From positions 1 to 32,403 of the forward strand of contig CALFTQ010000108.1 in the NCBI GenBank assembly GCA_937916135.1: 32,403 bases of DNA, given 5' to 3'. The DNA is from an uncultured Verrucomicrobiales bacterium. Lineage in GTDB: Bacteria > Verrucomicrobiota > Verrucomicrobiia > Verrucomicrobiales > Akkermansiaceae. This document shows, in pieces, positions 27,061 through 32,403 of this stretch. The notes under the pieces are model-generated. The model was given only the letters and a program-made list of their open reading frames with translations. It did no database searches and was not told where the DNA came from. Position 1 is the first letter of the stretch. Every line of letters begins with the position of its first letter. The position numbers and the translations under genes were made by a program.

Positions 27061-27558
27061 TTACTGCTTTTCGGCAGCAAAGCGTTCGATGGAGGCATCC
27101 AGAATGCGGCAGGCGGTCTCTACGCCGAAGAAATCGCCCACCTCGGTTTTCTTATTCTGGAGCGTCTTGTAGGTGAGGAAAAAGTTCTGAATCTCCTGCA
27201 GGTAGTGCGGGGGGAGGTCATCCAGGGTGTTCACGTGCTCATAGCGGGGATCGCCCACATTCACCGCAAGGATTTTGACGTCCGGCTTGCCGCAGTCAAT
27301 CATATCCATACCGCCGATGATGCGGCAGTCCACATAGCAGCCCGGAAAAGTCGGGGCCGAGGTGAACACGAGAATATCCAGAGGGTCGCCATCCAGATAC
27401 CTCGTATCTTCCACAAAGCCATATTCTGCCGGGTAGTAGACGGAGGAATACAGCACGCGGTCAAGCTTGATGCGGCCGGTCTTTTCGTCCACCTCATACT
27501 TATTGCGGCTTCCCATGGGAATTTCGATGCGGGCTTCGACAATGCGCGGGGTACTCAT
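27061..27558 (-). CDS. ppa: Inorganic pyrophosphatase, family I
   Basis: A 165-aa cytoplasmic enzyme that hydrolyses pyrophosphate to two phosphates and so pulls biosynthetic reactions forward. The family signature DGDPLDI is at residues 56-62, with the metal-binding Asp56, Asp58 and Asp61. Other expected active-site residues are Lys20, Glu22, Arg34, Tyr45, Asp93, Asp103, and Tyr130-Lys131. Length is slightly below the usual 175 or so. An ATG six codons further upstream (27576) is in frame, but it overlaps the -10 box of the promoter. The start at 27558 gives the normal N-terminus and lies 8 nt after that box, implying a leaderless mRNA. It is monocistronic: own promoter, own terminator. Confidence 0.95.
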   Translation of the reverse strand: MSTPRIVEARIEIPMGSRNKYEVDEKTGRIKLDRVLYSSVYYPAEYGFVEDTRYLDGDPLDILVFTSAPTFPGCYVDCRIIGGMDMIDCGKPDVKILAVNVGDPRYEHVNTLDDLPPHYLQEIQNFFLTYKTLQNKKTEVGDFFGVETACRILDASIERFAAEKQ

Positions 27559-27566
27559 ACCGGAAC

Positions 27567-27595
27567 ATGGTACCAAGAGCTCCCCACCAAGTCAA
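27567..27595 (-). promoter_or_regulatory. Promoter placing ppa on a leaderless mRNA
   Basis: On the minus strand TTGACT (27590-27595) and TACCAT (27567-27572) are 17 nt apart. Exactly 8 nt separate the -10 box from the ATG at 27558, the same spacing as in the promoter at 5893-5921. Confidence 0.6.
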
Positions 27596-27666
27596 GCGAA
27601 AGACAGCGCAGCAATTTTGAAATGCGGATTTTTCGCGTTTCATTTCAACATGTCAGACATCAACTC

Positions 27667-27695
27667 TTGACATAACGAAAGAGCTGTGGCAGGAT
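27667..27695 (+). promoter_or_regulatory. Promoter of tRNA-Arg
   Basis: A perfect TTGACA (27667-27672) is followed after 17 nt by CAGGAT (27690-27695), a weak -10 box. Transcription would start near 27702, about 8 nt before the mature tRNA. Confidence 0.5.
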
Positions 27696-27709
27696 ATGCG
27701 CAGCCTGAC

Positions 27710-27781
27710 GGCCCCGTCGTTCAATGGATAGGACGGAGGTTTCCGGTACCTCTGATGTAGGTTCGATTCCTACCGGGGCTA
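27710..27781 (+). tRNA. tRNA-Arg (anticodon CCG)
   Basis: A full cloverleaf can be drawn. The acceptor stem is 27710-27716 with 27774-27780 (first pair G-U), with discriminator A at 27781. The D arm has T8, A14 and GG in the loop. The anticodon stem GAGGT/ACCTC encloses TTCCGGT with anticodon CCG, reading CGG codons. The variable loop has 4 nt, and the T arm is GTAGG-TTCGATT-CCTAC. CCA is not encoded. It is a 72-nt single-copy gene with its own promoter and terminator. No integrase or attachment-site duplication is seen beside it. Confidence 0.95.
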
Positions 27782-27786
27782 TTCAG

Positions 27787-27825
27787 AATCCGCTCTGCAG
27801 TCTCCCTCTGCAGAGCGGATTTTTT
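27787..27825 (+). terminator. Rho-independent terminator of tRNA-Arg
   Basis: A perfect 14-bp stem (27787-27800 with 27808-27821, 7-nt loop) is followed by a T-run to 27825. It begins 6 nt after the tRNA. Confidence 0.9.
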
Positions 27826-27884
27826 GCTCAGGCACACGTGCCACAAAGTTTGAGTACAGAGCGAGATAAATTGATGTTTGTCGT

Positions 27885-27955
27885 TGTCGGGGCACGGGAC
27901 TTCAGTCCCGAAATAACGGTGCTTCCAATCGGGACTGAAGTCCCGTGCTCCGACA
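27885..27955. repeat. Large nested inverted repeat of a REP-like family
   Basis: Two 26-nt arms (27885-27910 and 27930-27955) are inverted copies with one mismatch, around a 19-nt centre. Each arm also contains its own small palindrome, CGGGACTTCAGTCCCG or its complement, so the element can fold as one long hairpin or two short ones. A third related unit lies at 6304-6333. It sits in a gap of about 450 nt (27826-28273) that holds no convincing gene apart from the small ORF listed separately. Confidence 0.85.
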
Positions 27956-28085
27956 GAGTTCCCCCACAAATTCCCATTTGTCGAGTAGAAAGGTTGCTTC
28001 TTCCAAAATGTTGCTGATGTTTCTATTGCTTACCAAATCTTTGGGACACGCCGCTGCTAAAAATGAACAGAATAACATTTTTTCC

Positions 28086-28114
28086 TGTACATCGCATAGG
28101 AAATACAGTATACT
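28086..28114 (+). promoter_or_regulatory. Promoter for the ankyrin/Sel1 and TMEM43-family genes
   Basis: TGTACA (28086-28091) and TATACT (28109-28114) are 17 nt apart. Transcription from near 28121 would give a leader of about 130-180 nt before the secreted protein, long enough to hold the small ORF at 28164. Confidence 0.5.
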
Positions 28115-28163
28115 GCCGAATGTGAGACGTGGCAACAGCCATTTGTCTCCGAGAACCAGAGAT

Positions 28164-28253
28164 ATGAAACAAGCAGACAAAACACACGAAACAGCACCCG
28201 GGAAGCAGGACTGTGCGCCGATGAACCGCCCACCCGGACGGGAGGCCGTGTGA
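28164..28253 (+). CDS. Possible 29-aa leader ORF
   Basis: ATG at 28164 opens a 29-codon frame of polar residues (starts MKQADKTHET) whose TGA stop at 28251-28253 overlaps a GTG start (28250) in frame with the ankyrin/Sel1 gene. It has no recognisable homologue and no clear ribosome binding site. The overlap would allow translational coupling, but the ORF may be chance; an ATG start further upstream in the same frame begins inside the REP-like repeat and is less likely. Confidence 0.2.
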   Translation: MKQADKTHETAPGKQDCAPMNRPPGREAV

Positions 28254-28273
28254 AGCTTCTCACGTTTCTGAAT

Positions 28274-29479
28274 ATGAAATCGTCTCCCATCTTCAGATTT
28301 ATGAAAGCAATATTTCAACCCGTGATAGTAATGGCCTTCTGCTTTGCAGGGGCAGTGGAAGCAGCCACAACGGCAGCCGAGCTGGAAGCGGCCATTAAGC
28401 GGGGAGATACGCTTGAACAGATTGTAGCTCTTTTTGATGAAGGGCCGGAGGTCAATTACAAGGTCACGCTGTTGCCGGGCAAGGAACCGGCTCCCCTCAT
28501 CTGCGCACTGGCCGATGATGCCGTGTATGGCTACTCGGATGAGTACAAGGGGCTGGATTTACCCTACAACCAGGCTGAAGCCATGGCAGCTCTGCTGGAT
28601 AACGGAGCCGACCCGAACGCCCGCGATGCCCAGGGGCGCACCCCGCTGCACCTGACCGGCCATTCTCTGGCTCAGCATGTGCTTCTGCAGAAAGGCGCCG
28701 ACCCCCGCCTGGAGGACAACCAGGGGAATCTGCCCGTGGTGCCCGAGGCTGAGGGGATCGCCACGGAGGCGCAAGGAGACGACAGCTCAGATGAAATCAT
28801 CGGCTTGAGCCCGGTTGAAATCCGCCAGCTGGGGGTAAGCTATGCCGAGGGAAAGAACGGCAAGGAAGTAGATGTGGCGCGCGCCATCGTGTTGTATGAG
28901 GAAGCGGCGGAGCGGGGAGATGCTACCGCAGCCCGCTGGATGGGCTGGCGCTACCGCCAGGGGCGAGGAGTACCCAGAGACAAGGCACTGGCCGATTATT
29001 TCTTCAGTCTGGCCGCAGCGGCAGGAGATGAAGCATCTGCAAAACTCGTGCCCGATATGGCGCCCGAACAGGCAGGCGGCATGGTGTTCCAATTCCGCTG
29101 CGAGGCGTCCCGCGTGGAAGCGCCGCTGCCGAACCCTGAGCAATACAACATCCTCGACCCAGAGGACAGCGGGGTCTACTACCTTGCCCAATGGCCCGAA
29201 GGCAGCAACAAGTTTGTGTCTGACAGCAGGATAGATGGCACCAACGGTGTGCGTCTTTCCAACACCTATCAGAAAATCAACAAGAATACCGCCACCGTAG
29301 TGACGGAGTTCGAGTCTGTATCCTCCGATTCCGGCAACGGTTGGTACAAGCGCTCGTACAAGCTCATCTTCACCTCTCCCACCGAGGGGAAGGCCTCCTG
29401 TACCGTTACAGGAAAACCCACAACCATCGGGGCACAGTCCATTCATTATGAAGGTACCTTTACACTGAAACATGACTGA
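28274..29479 (+). CDS. Secreted protein with ankyrin and Sel1-like repeats
   Basis: A 401-aa exported protein (from 28274). The signal peptide has a hydrophobic core VIVMAFCFAGA and cleavage site VEA. Residues about 99-150 carry ankyrin-type motifs (LLDNGADPNARDAQGRTPLHL, then a second degenerate unit LLQKGADPRLEDNQG). Residues about 181-258 hold two Sel1/TPR-like helical hairpins (AIVLYEEAAERGDATAARWMG, then ALADYFFSLAAAAGD). About 265-401 is a beta-rich domain I do not recognise. Starts at GTG 28250, ATG 28274 and ATG 28301 are all in frame. The last gives the most compact signal peptide; no ribosome binding site decides. It probably acts in protein-protein contacts in the periplasm or at the envelope and is likely cotranscribed with the TMEM43-family gene 47 nt downstream. 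Confidence 0.8.
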   Translation: MKSSPIFRFMKAIFQPVIVMAFCFAGAVEAATTAAELEAAIKRGDTLEQIVALFDEGPEVNYKVTLLPGKEPAPLICALADDAVYGYSDEYKGLDLPYNQAEAMAALLDNGADPNARDAQGRTPLHLTGHSLAQHVLLQKGADPRLEDNQGNLPVVPEAEGIATEAQGDDSSDEIIGLSPVEIRQLGVSYAEGKNGKEVDVARAIVLYEEAAERGDATAARWMGWRYRQGRGVPRDKALADYFFSLAAAAGDEASAKLVPDMAPEQAGGMVFQFRCEASRVEAPLPNPEQYNILDPEDSGVYYLAQWPEGSNKFVSDSRIDGTNGVRLSNTYQKINKNTATVVTEFESVSSDSGNGWYKRSYKLIFTSPTEGKASCTVTGKPTTIGAQSIHYEGTFTLKHD

Positions 29480-29526
29480 ACCGTTTCCCGGAACCAACTG
29501 AAACCACAAACCAATATCATACGATT

Positions 29527-31428
29527 ATGGCAGTTACTGAAACAACAACGGAAAGCTGGGGGAGTCGCCTCGGGGGCTCCATCAAAGGAGTTGCTATCGG
29601 TGGTGCTCTCTTCATTGCGGGCATCCCTCTGCTTTTCTGGAATGAAGGGCGCGCTGTAAAGACCGCCAAGGCATTGGAAGAGGGCGCATCTGTATGCGTG
29701 CAGCTCCCCAACGCCGACACGATAGACGCCACCATGGACGGTAAACTGGTGCATGTCACCGGCACGGCCGTTACTGATGATGTGCTTACCGATGACCTTT
29801 TCCCTGCTCTGGCACCCAAGGCCATGCGTCTGACCCGCAAGGTAGAGTTCTACCAGTGGGTTGAGAATGAGCGGAAAGAAAAGAAAAAGAACGTGGGTGG
29901 TTCTGAGACCACTGTCACCACATACACCTACGCCAGAAAGTGGGTGAGCAGTCCCGTGGATTCTTCTTCCTTCCGCGAGGCCGGCCACGACAATCAGGTA
30001 TTCATGCCTGAAGCCACGGCCAGAACCCTTGTTGCCGAGAACGCCCGTTATGGTGCATTCGAGCTCACCAAAAACCAGATTAACCGCATCGTCGGTGCGA
30101 AGAATGTGGAGCTGAAGCCCGAGTATATTCCTGACAGCCTCAAAGGGCGCGTGACCATCTCCGGCAACTATGCCTACGTGGGCTTCCCTGTAGGTGGCAT
30201 GATGCAGCCCGGTATGATGCAGCCCGGTATGATGAATAATATGACACCTGCTCCCGGTATGCAGCCCGGGGTGGTGCCGCCCGGCATGGTTCAGACTGTA
30301 GCCACGCAGCCGGTTCCTGCTGAGAACATCGGTGCTGTGCCGCAGACCACCATGGGTGGTTTCGTGACGGTGCCCTCCATCCAGCCCAACCGCATGTCGG
30401 TGACGAACGTGGACGGAGTGCCCTTCGTCATTACGCCCGATGGTATGCCCACCCCGGTGATGCCCAACGGCATTTACTACGCAGGCAACCTGCATGCCAT
30501 TACCGCCACTGTCCCCGGCAATGGCTTTGTGTACCCGGCCGCTCCGGTCGTGCAGTATGCCGATATCCCCGGCTATGGCTCTCTGCCGCTGTTCACCATC
30601 GAGAATAAGAGCTATGTTCGCCTGGCCACCGGCGCTCTGGCTCCCTACATCCGCCAGACCGCTACCGGCGGCCAGATTATCGTGAATGGCACCCCCATTG
30701 CCGTGACTGTGAGCACAACTGCCACCTCCCCTGCCCCGGCCTATAACACGGCTCCCGCCGTGGCTCAGCCCGGCATGATGCAGCCCGGTATGGTGCAGCC
30801 CGGCACCACTGTGGCAAGCGGCACGATGCAGGGTACGGCCAACCCCGCCAACCCGCAGGTGGGTGATGTGCGTATCTCCTGGACCATGGTTCCCGCCGAA
30901 ATGCCCGTGAGCATCGTGGCCGTGCAGACCGGCACCACCTTCGCCCCCTATGTGGCCAAGGATTCTGCCGCCGGCGGCTACACCGTGGATCTGCTTGAAA
31001 CCGGCACCAAGACCAAGGAAGAAATGTTCCAGAATGCCGAGAATGCCAACACCATGATGACCTGGATTCTCCGCGTTGTGGGCTGGCTGATGATGTACAT
31101 GGGCCTTAAGATGATTCTCAAGCCGCTTGAGGTTCTGGGCGATGTGCTGCCCATCCTGGGCGATATCATCGGCATCGGCACCGGCATCATTGCCTTCCTT
31201 ATCGCCACCCCCGTTGCCCTCATCACCATCGGCATCGCCTGGCTGTTCTATCGTCCGCTTCTCGGCATTGTGCTGCTGGCAGCCGCCGGTGGCCTGATTT
31301 ACCTGCTCATCAAGAAGCGTGCTGCTGCCAAGGCTGCCAAGGCTGAGGCTGAGAAGGAAGCACCGGCTGCGCCTGCCCCCGCAGAAGAACCCGCTCCCGC
31401 AGAGGAAGCGCCCAAATCTGCTGAGTAA
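29527..31428 (+). CDS. TMEM43-family membrane protein with low-complexity insertion
   Basis: A 633-aa membrane protein. An N-terminal helix (residues about 20-39) precedes an extracytoplasmic region with the family hallmark TTYTYARKWVSSPVDSSSF (about 130-150) and GHDNQVFMP. C-terminal helices lie at about 510-531, 543-575 (long, probably two) and 576-597. A cytoplasmic-type tail rich in Lys, then Ala/Pro/Glu, ends the protein. Usual family length is near 400 aa; the excess comes from an insertion at about 223-443, rich in Pro, Gly, Met and Gln, with MMQPG repeats at both ends. The family includes eukaryotic TMEM43 (LUMA), an inner nuclear membrane protein; the bacterial role is unknown. It follows the ankyrin/Sel1 gene by 47 nt and ends at a strong terminator, so the two likely form an operon. 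Confidence 0.85.
   Translation: MAVTETTTESWGSRLGGSIKGVAIGGALFIAGIPLLFWNEGRAVKTAKALEEGASVCVQLPNADTIDATMDGKLVHVTGTAVTDDVLTDDLFPALAPKAMRLTRKVEFYQWVENERKEKKKNVGGSETTVTTYTYARKWVSSPVDSSSFREAGHDNQVFMPEATARTLVAENARYGAFELTKNQINRIVGAKNVELKPEYIPDSLKGRVTISGNYAYVGFPVGGMMQPGMMQPGMMNNMTPAPGMQPGVVPPGMVQTVATQPVPAENIGAVPQTTMGGFVTVPSIQPNRMSVTNVDGVPFVITPDGMPTPVMPNGIYYAGNLHAITATVPGNGFVYPAAPVVQYADIPGYGSLPLFTIENKSYVRLATGALAPYIRQTATGGQIIVNGTPIAVTVSTTATSPAPAYNTAPAVAQPGMMQPGMVQPGTTVASGTMQGTANPANPQVGDVRISWTMVPAEMPVSIVAVQTGTTFAPYVAKDSAAGGYTVDLLETGTKTKEEMFQNAENANTMMTWILRVVGWLMMYMGLKMILKPLEVLGDVLPILGDIIGIGTGIIAFLIATPVALITIGIAWLFYRPLLGIVLLAAAGGLIYLLIKKRAAAKAAKAEAEKEAPAAPAPAEEPAPAEEAPKSAE
30199..30228 (+). repeat. 15-bp in-frame tandem repeat in the TMEM43-family gene
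   Basis: ATGATGCAGCCCGGT occurs twice in tandem (30199-30213, 30214-30228), followed by a third degenerate ATGATGAAT. A diverged pair lies at 30776-30805. It encodes MMQPG units at the borders of the inserted region. Confidence 0.85.
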
Positions 31429-31450
31429 GATACAGGAATAAATCCGTTCG

Positions 31451-31478
31451 GCGGGGTGCTCCGGCACCCCGCACTTTT
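31451..31478 (+). terminator. Rho-independent terminator after the TMEM43-family gene
   Basis: A perfect 9-bp GC stem (31451-31459 with 31464-31472, loop TCCG) is followed by ACTTTT. It lies 22 nt after the stop codon and separates this operon from the next. Confidence 0.8.
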
Positions 31479-31504
31479 GAAACCAGATACAAGGATATAC
31501 TACC

Positions 31505-31933
31505 ATGGCTGCTTTCCCCGCATTACTCCTTCCGGGTCTCGCCTGCGCGGGTCTTGTCTGCACCGCATGTTCCCATGTGGCCGCAGAAAAGCAGTCATTG
31601 GTGGTGCCTGCTGCGCTGGATTACTGCACCATCAGCCTGACAGGCACCAAAGCCGGGCAGACCAGCCCGGTGACGTACACAATGGGCGAACATGCCCCTA
31701 TGCCTAAACTTAAGATATTCGCCTACAAACCCATGGGCCGCCAGGCTGAGATTTCATTCGATGGCGTGGGCGATGGCAAGGCGGTTCACTTCAATGGCCG
31801 CATGGAGCTTGTTTCCAGCTCCGCTGACAGTTACTTTTTCCGATTGAACGGCGAGATGCTCGGCTTCGAGGGCGATGCAAAGTTCGAAGCCACACCCCAC
31901 ACTGCAACCGTCAGGCTAGTCCCCGCACCATGA
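31505..31933 (+). CDS. Small exported protein of unknown function
   Basis: A 142-aa protein I do not recognise. The N-terminus is hydrophobic (residues 1-20) without a positive charge. It could be a signal peptide cut after VAA, or a lipoprotein signal at one of the nearby Cys (AGLVC or CTAC), although neither matches a good lipobox. The remainder alternates short beta strands (SPVTYTM, LKIFAYKP, AEISFDG, YFFRLNGEM, ATVRLV), suggesting a small beta-sandwich. AAGGA at 31491-31495, 9 nt before the ATG, is one of the few Shine-Dalgarno-like sites in the window. The stop overlaps the next start as ATGA, so both are probably translated together. Confidence 0.65.
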   Translation: MAAFPALLLPGLACAGLVCTACSHVAAEKQSLVVPAALDYCTISLTGTKAGQTSPVTYTMGEHAPMPKLKIFAYKPMGRQAEISFDGVGDGKAVHFNGRMELVSSSADSYFFRLNGEMLGFEGDAKFEATPHTATVRLVPAP

Positions 31934-32124
31934 TTGTCTACGTCATCAACATCACTATTCGCATCTTCATGGGCGCCACTGCGGTTGATGCCGTGCGCCG
32001 CTACTGTACAGATGCCGGGCTTCCGCTCTGCGAAGGACCGTTCTACGATGCCTGGGGCAATGAGATTGCCGCCGACAGCCCCATGAGTGATGGCCGCCAC
32101 ATTTTCACCACCCGTCCTTCCTGA
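31930..32124 (+). CDS. 64-aa protein with beta-grasp-like pattern
   Basis: It starts inside the stop codon of the preceding gene (ATGA), an arrangement typical of translational coupling. The order of segments is a beta hairpin (IVYVINITIRIFMG), a helix (TAVDAVRRYCTDAG), then short strands ending MSDGRHIFTTR. This follows the beta-grasp layout of ThiS/MoaD-like proteins, including a DG turn before the last strand. It lacks the C-terminal GlyGly used for sulfur transfer, so it would not be a sulfur carrier. The fold call is inference from the pattern only. It ends 23 nt before the 5'-nucleotidase start. Confidence 0.55.
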   Translation: MIVYVINITIRIFMGATAVDAVRRYCTDAGLPLCEGPFYDAWGNEIAADSPMSDGRHIFTTRPS

Positions 32125-32147
32125 ACTTTCTGCCCTCTGATACTACA

Positions 32148-32403
32148 ATGAAGAAATCCCTCTTATTCTCCCTTATCGGCCTGCTCGGCACGGCTTTTGC
32201 CGAGCAGATTACCATTCTCGGCATCAACGACATGCACGCCAATATCGATGGCGTGGCGCGTCTGACTACCTGCGTGAAGCAGGAGCGTGAAAAAGCCCCG
32301 CAGCTGCTCCTGCTCTCCGCTGGCGACAACCGCACCGGTAGCCCCTACGTGGACTGCGGCGACCACCCCGGTGCCGCCATGATTCAGCTCATGAACCACA
32401 TCG
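32148..32403 (+). CDS. Secreted 5'-nucleotidase/metallophosphatase, N-terminal part
   Basis: Only the first 85 residues are in the window; the gene runs off the end. A typical signal peptide (MKKSLLFSLIG, cleavage after AFA at about 18) leads into the calcineurin-like metallophosphatase core: GINDMHANIDG with metal ligands Asp28 and His30, then LLLSAGDNRTG with Asp60 and Asn61. This matches the UshA/5'-nucleotidase family, which splits nucleotides or UDP-sugars outside the cytoplasm to recover nucleosides and phosphate. A C-terminal substrate-binding domain is expected beyond the window. It is 23 nt after the 64-aa gene with no promoter seen between, so probably the same transcript. Confidence 0.88.
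   Translation, partial: MKKSLLFSLIGLLGTAFAEQITILGINDMHANIDGVARLTTCVKQEREKAPQLLLLSAGDNRTGSPYVDCGDHPGAAMIQLMNHI

Noticed and set aside
27710..27955. tRNA-Arg as an integration site of a mobile element
   Set aside because: No integrase, no repeat of the tRNA 3' end, and a normal terminator directly follows; the nearby palindrome is explained as REP-like.
27945..28253. 102-aa ORF downstream of tRNA-Arg
   Set aside because: It begins inside the REP-like inverted repeat and upstream of the promoter at 28086-28114; no coding character. Only its last 29 codons are kept as a low-confidence leader ORF.
29446..31563. 705-aa minus-strand ORF opposite the TMEM43-family gene
   Set aside because: His/Gly-rich shadow spanning two plus-strand genes and a terminator; no domain.

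Overview
The window looks like chromosome from a gut-type Verrucomicrobiota bacterium, most likely Akkermansia or a close relative. The main clue is the C-terminus of the two giant proteins, a PEP-CTERM sorting signal of the form VPEP + hydrophobic stretch + ARRRRK, on passengers rich in autotransporter-associated beta-strand (PATR-type) repeats. Genes are GC-rich, intergenic gaps are AT-rich, and most starts lack a clear Shine-Dalgarno sequence. The genus is an inference; there is no rRNA here to prove it.

Layout. (1) 1-6286, plus strand: a very large DUF4011-type superfamily-1 helicase with an N-terminal transglutaminase-like region and a C-terminal Vsr-like nuclease plus DUF3320-like tail (a likely defence protein), then a small three-helix membrane protein. 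(2) 6361-26781, minus strand: two giant tandem surface-protein genes (3545 and 3131 aa). They share promoter, 5' leader, extended signal peptide and a roughly 365-residue N-terminal module almost unchanged, but carry unrelated beta-rich passengers, and both end in PEP-CTERM. (3) 26995-27825: inorganic pyrophosphatase (minus) with a strong terminator, then tRNA-Arg(CCG) (plus) with a strong terminator. (4) 27826-28273: a non-coding stretch with a large inverted repeat of a REP-like family and a promoter. (5) 28274-32403, plus strand: a secreted ankyrin/Sel1 protein, a TMEM43-family membrane protein with a large low-complexity insertion, a terminator, then a compact unit of a small secreted protein, an overlapping 64-aa protein with a beta-grasp-like pattern, and the start of a secreted 5'-nucleotidase-type metallophosphatase running off the window.

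Most unusual points: the modular duplication of a promoter + signal peptide + helical N-module in front of unrelated passengers, with homopolymer tracts of different length in the two promoter regions (possible phase variation or cassette diversification); two promoters whose -10 box lies exactly 8 nt before the start codon (predicted leaderless mRNAs); and a REP-like palindrome family with three units in the window. No CRISPR array, insertion sequence, integrase or rRNA was seen. No exosortase gene is present, so the machinery sorting the two giant proteins must be encoded elsewhere.
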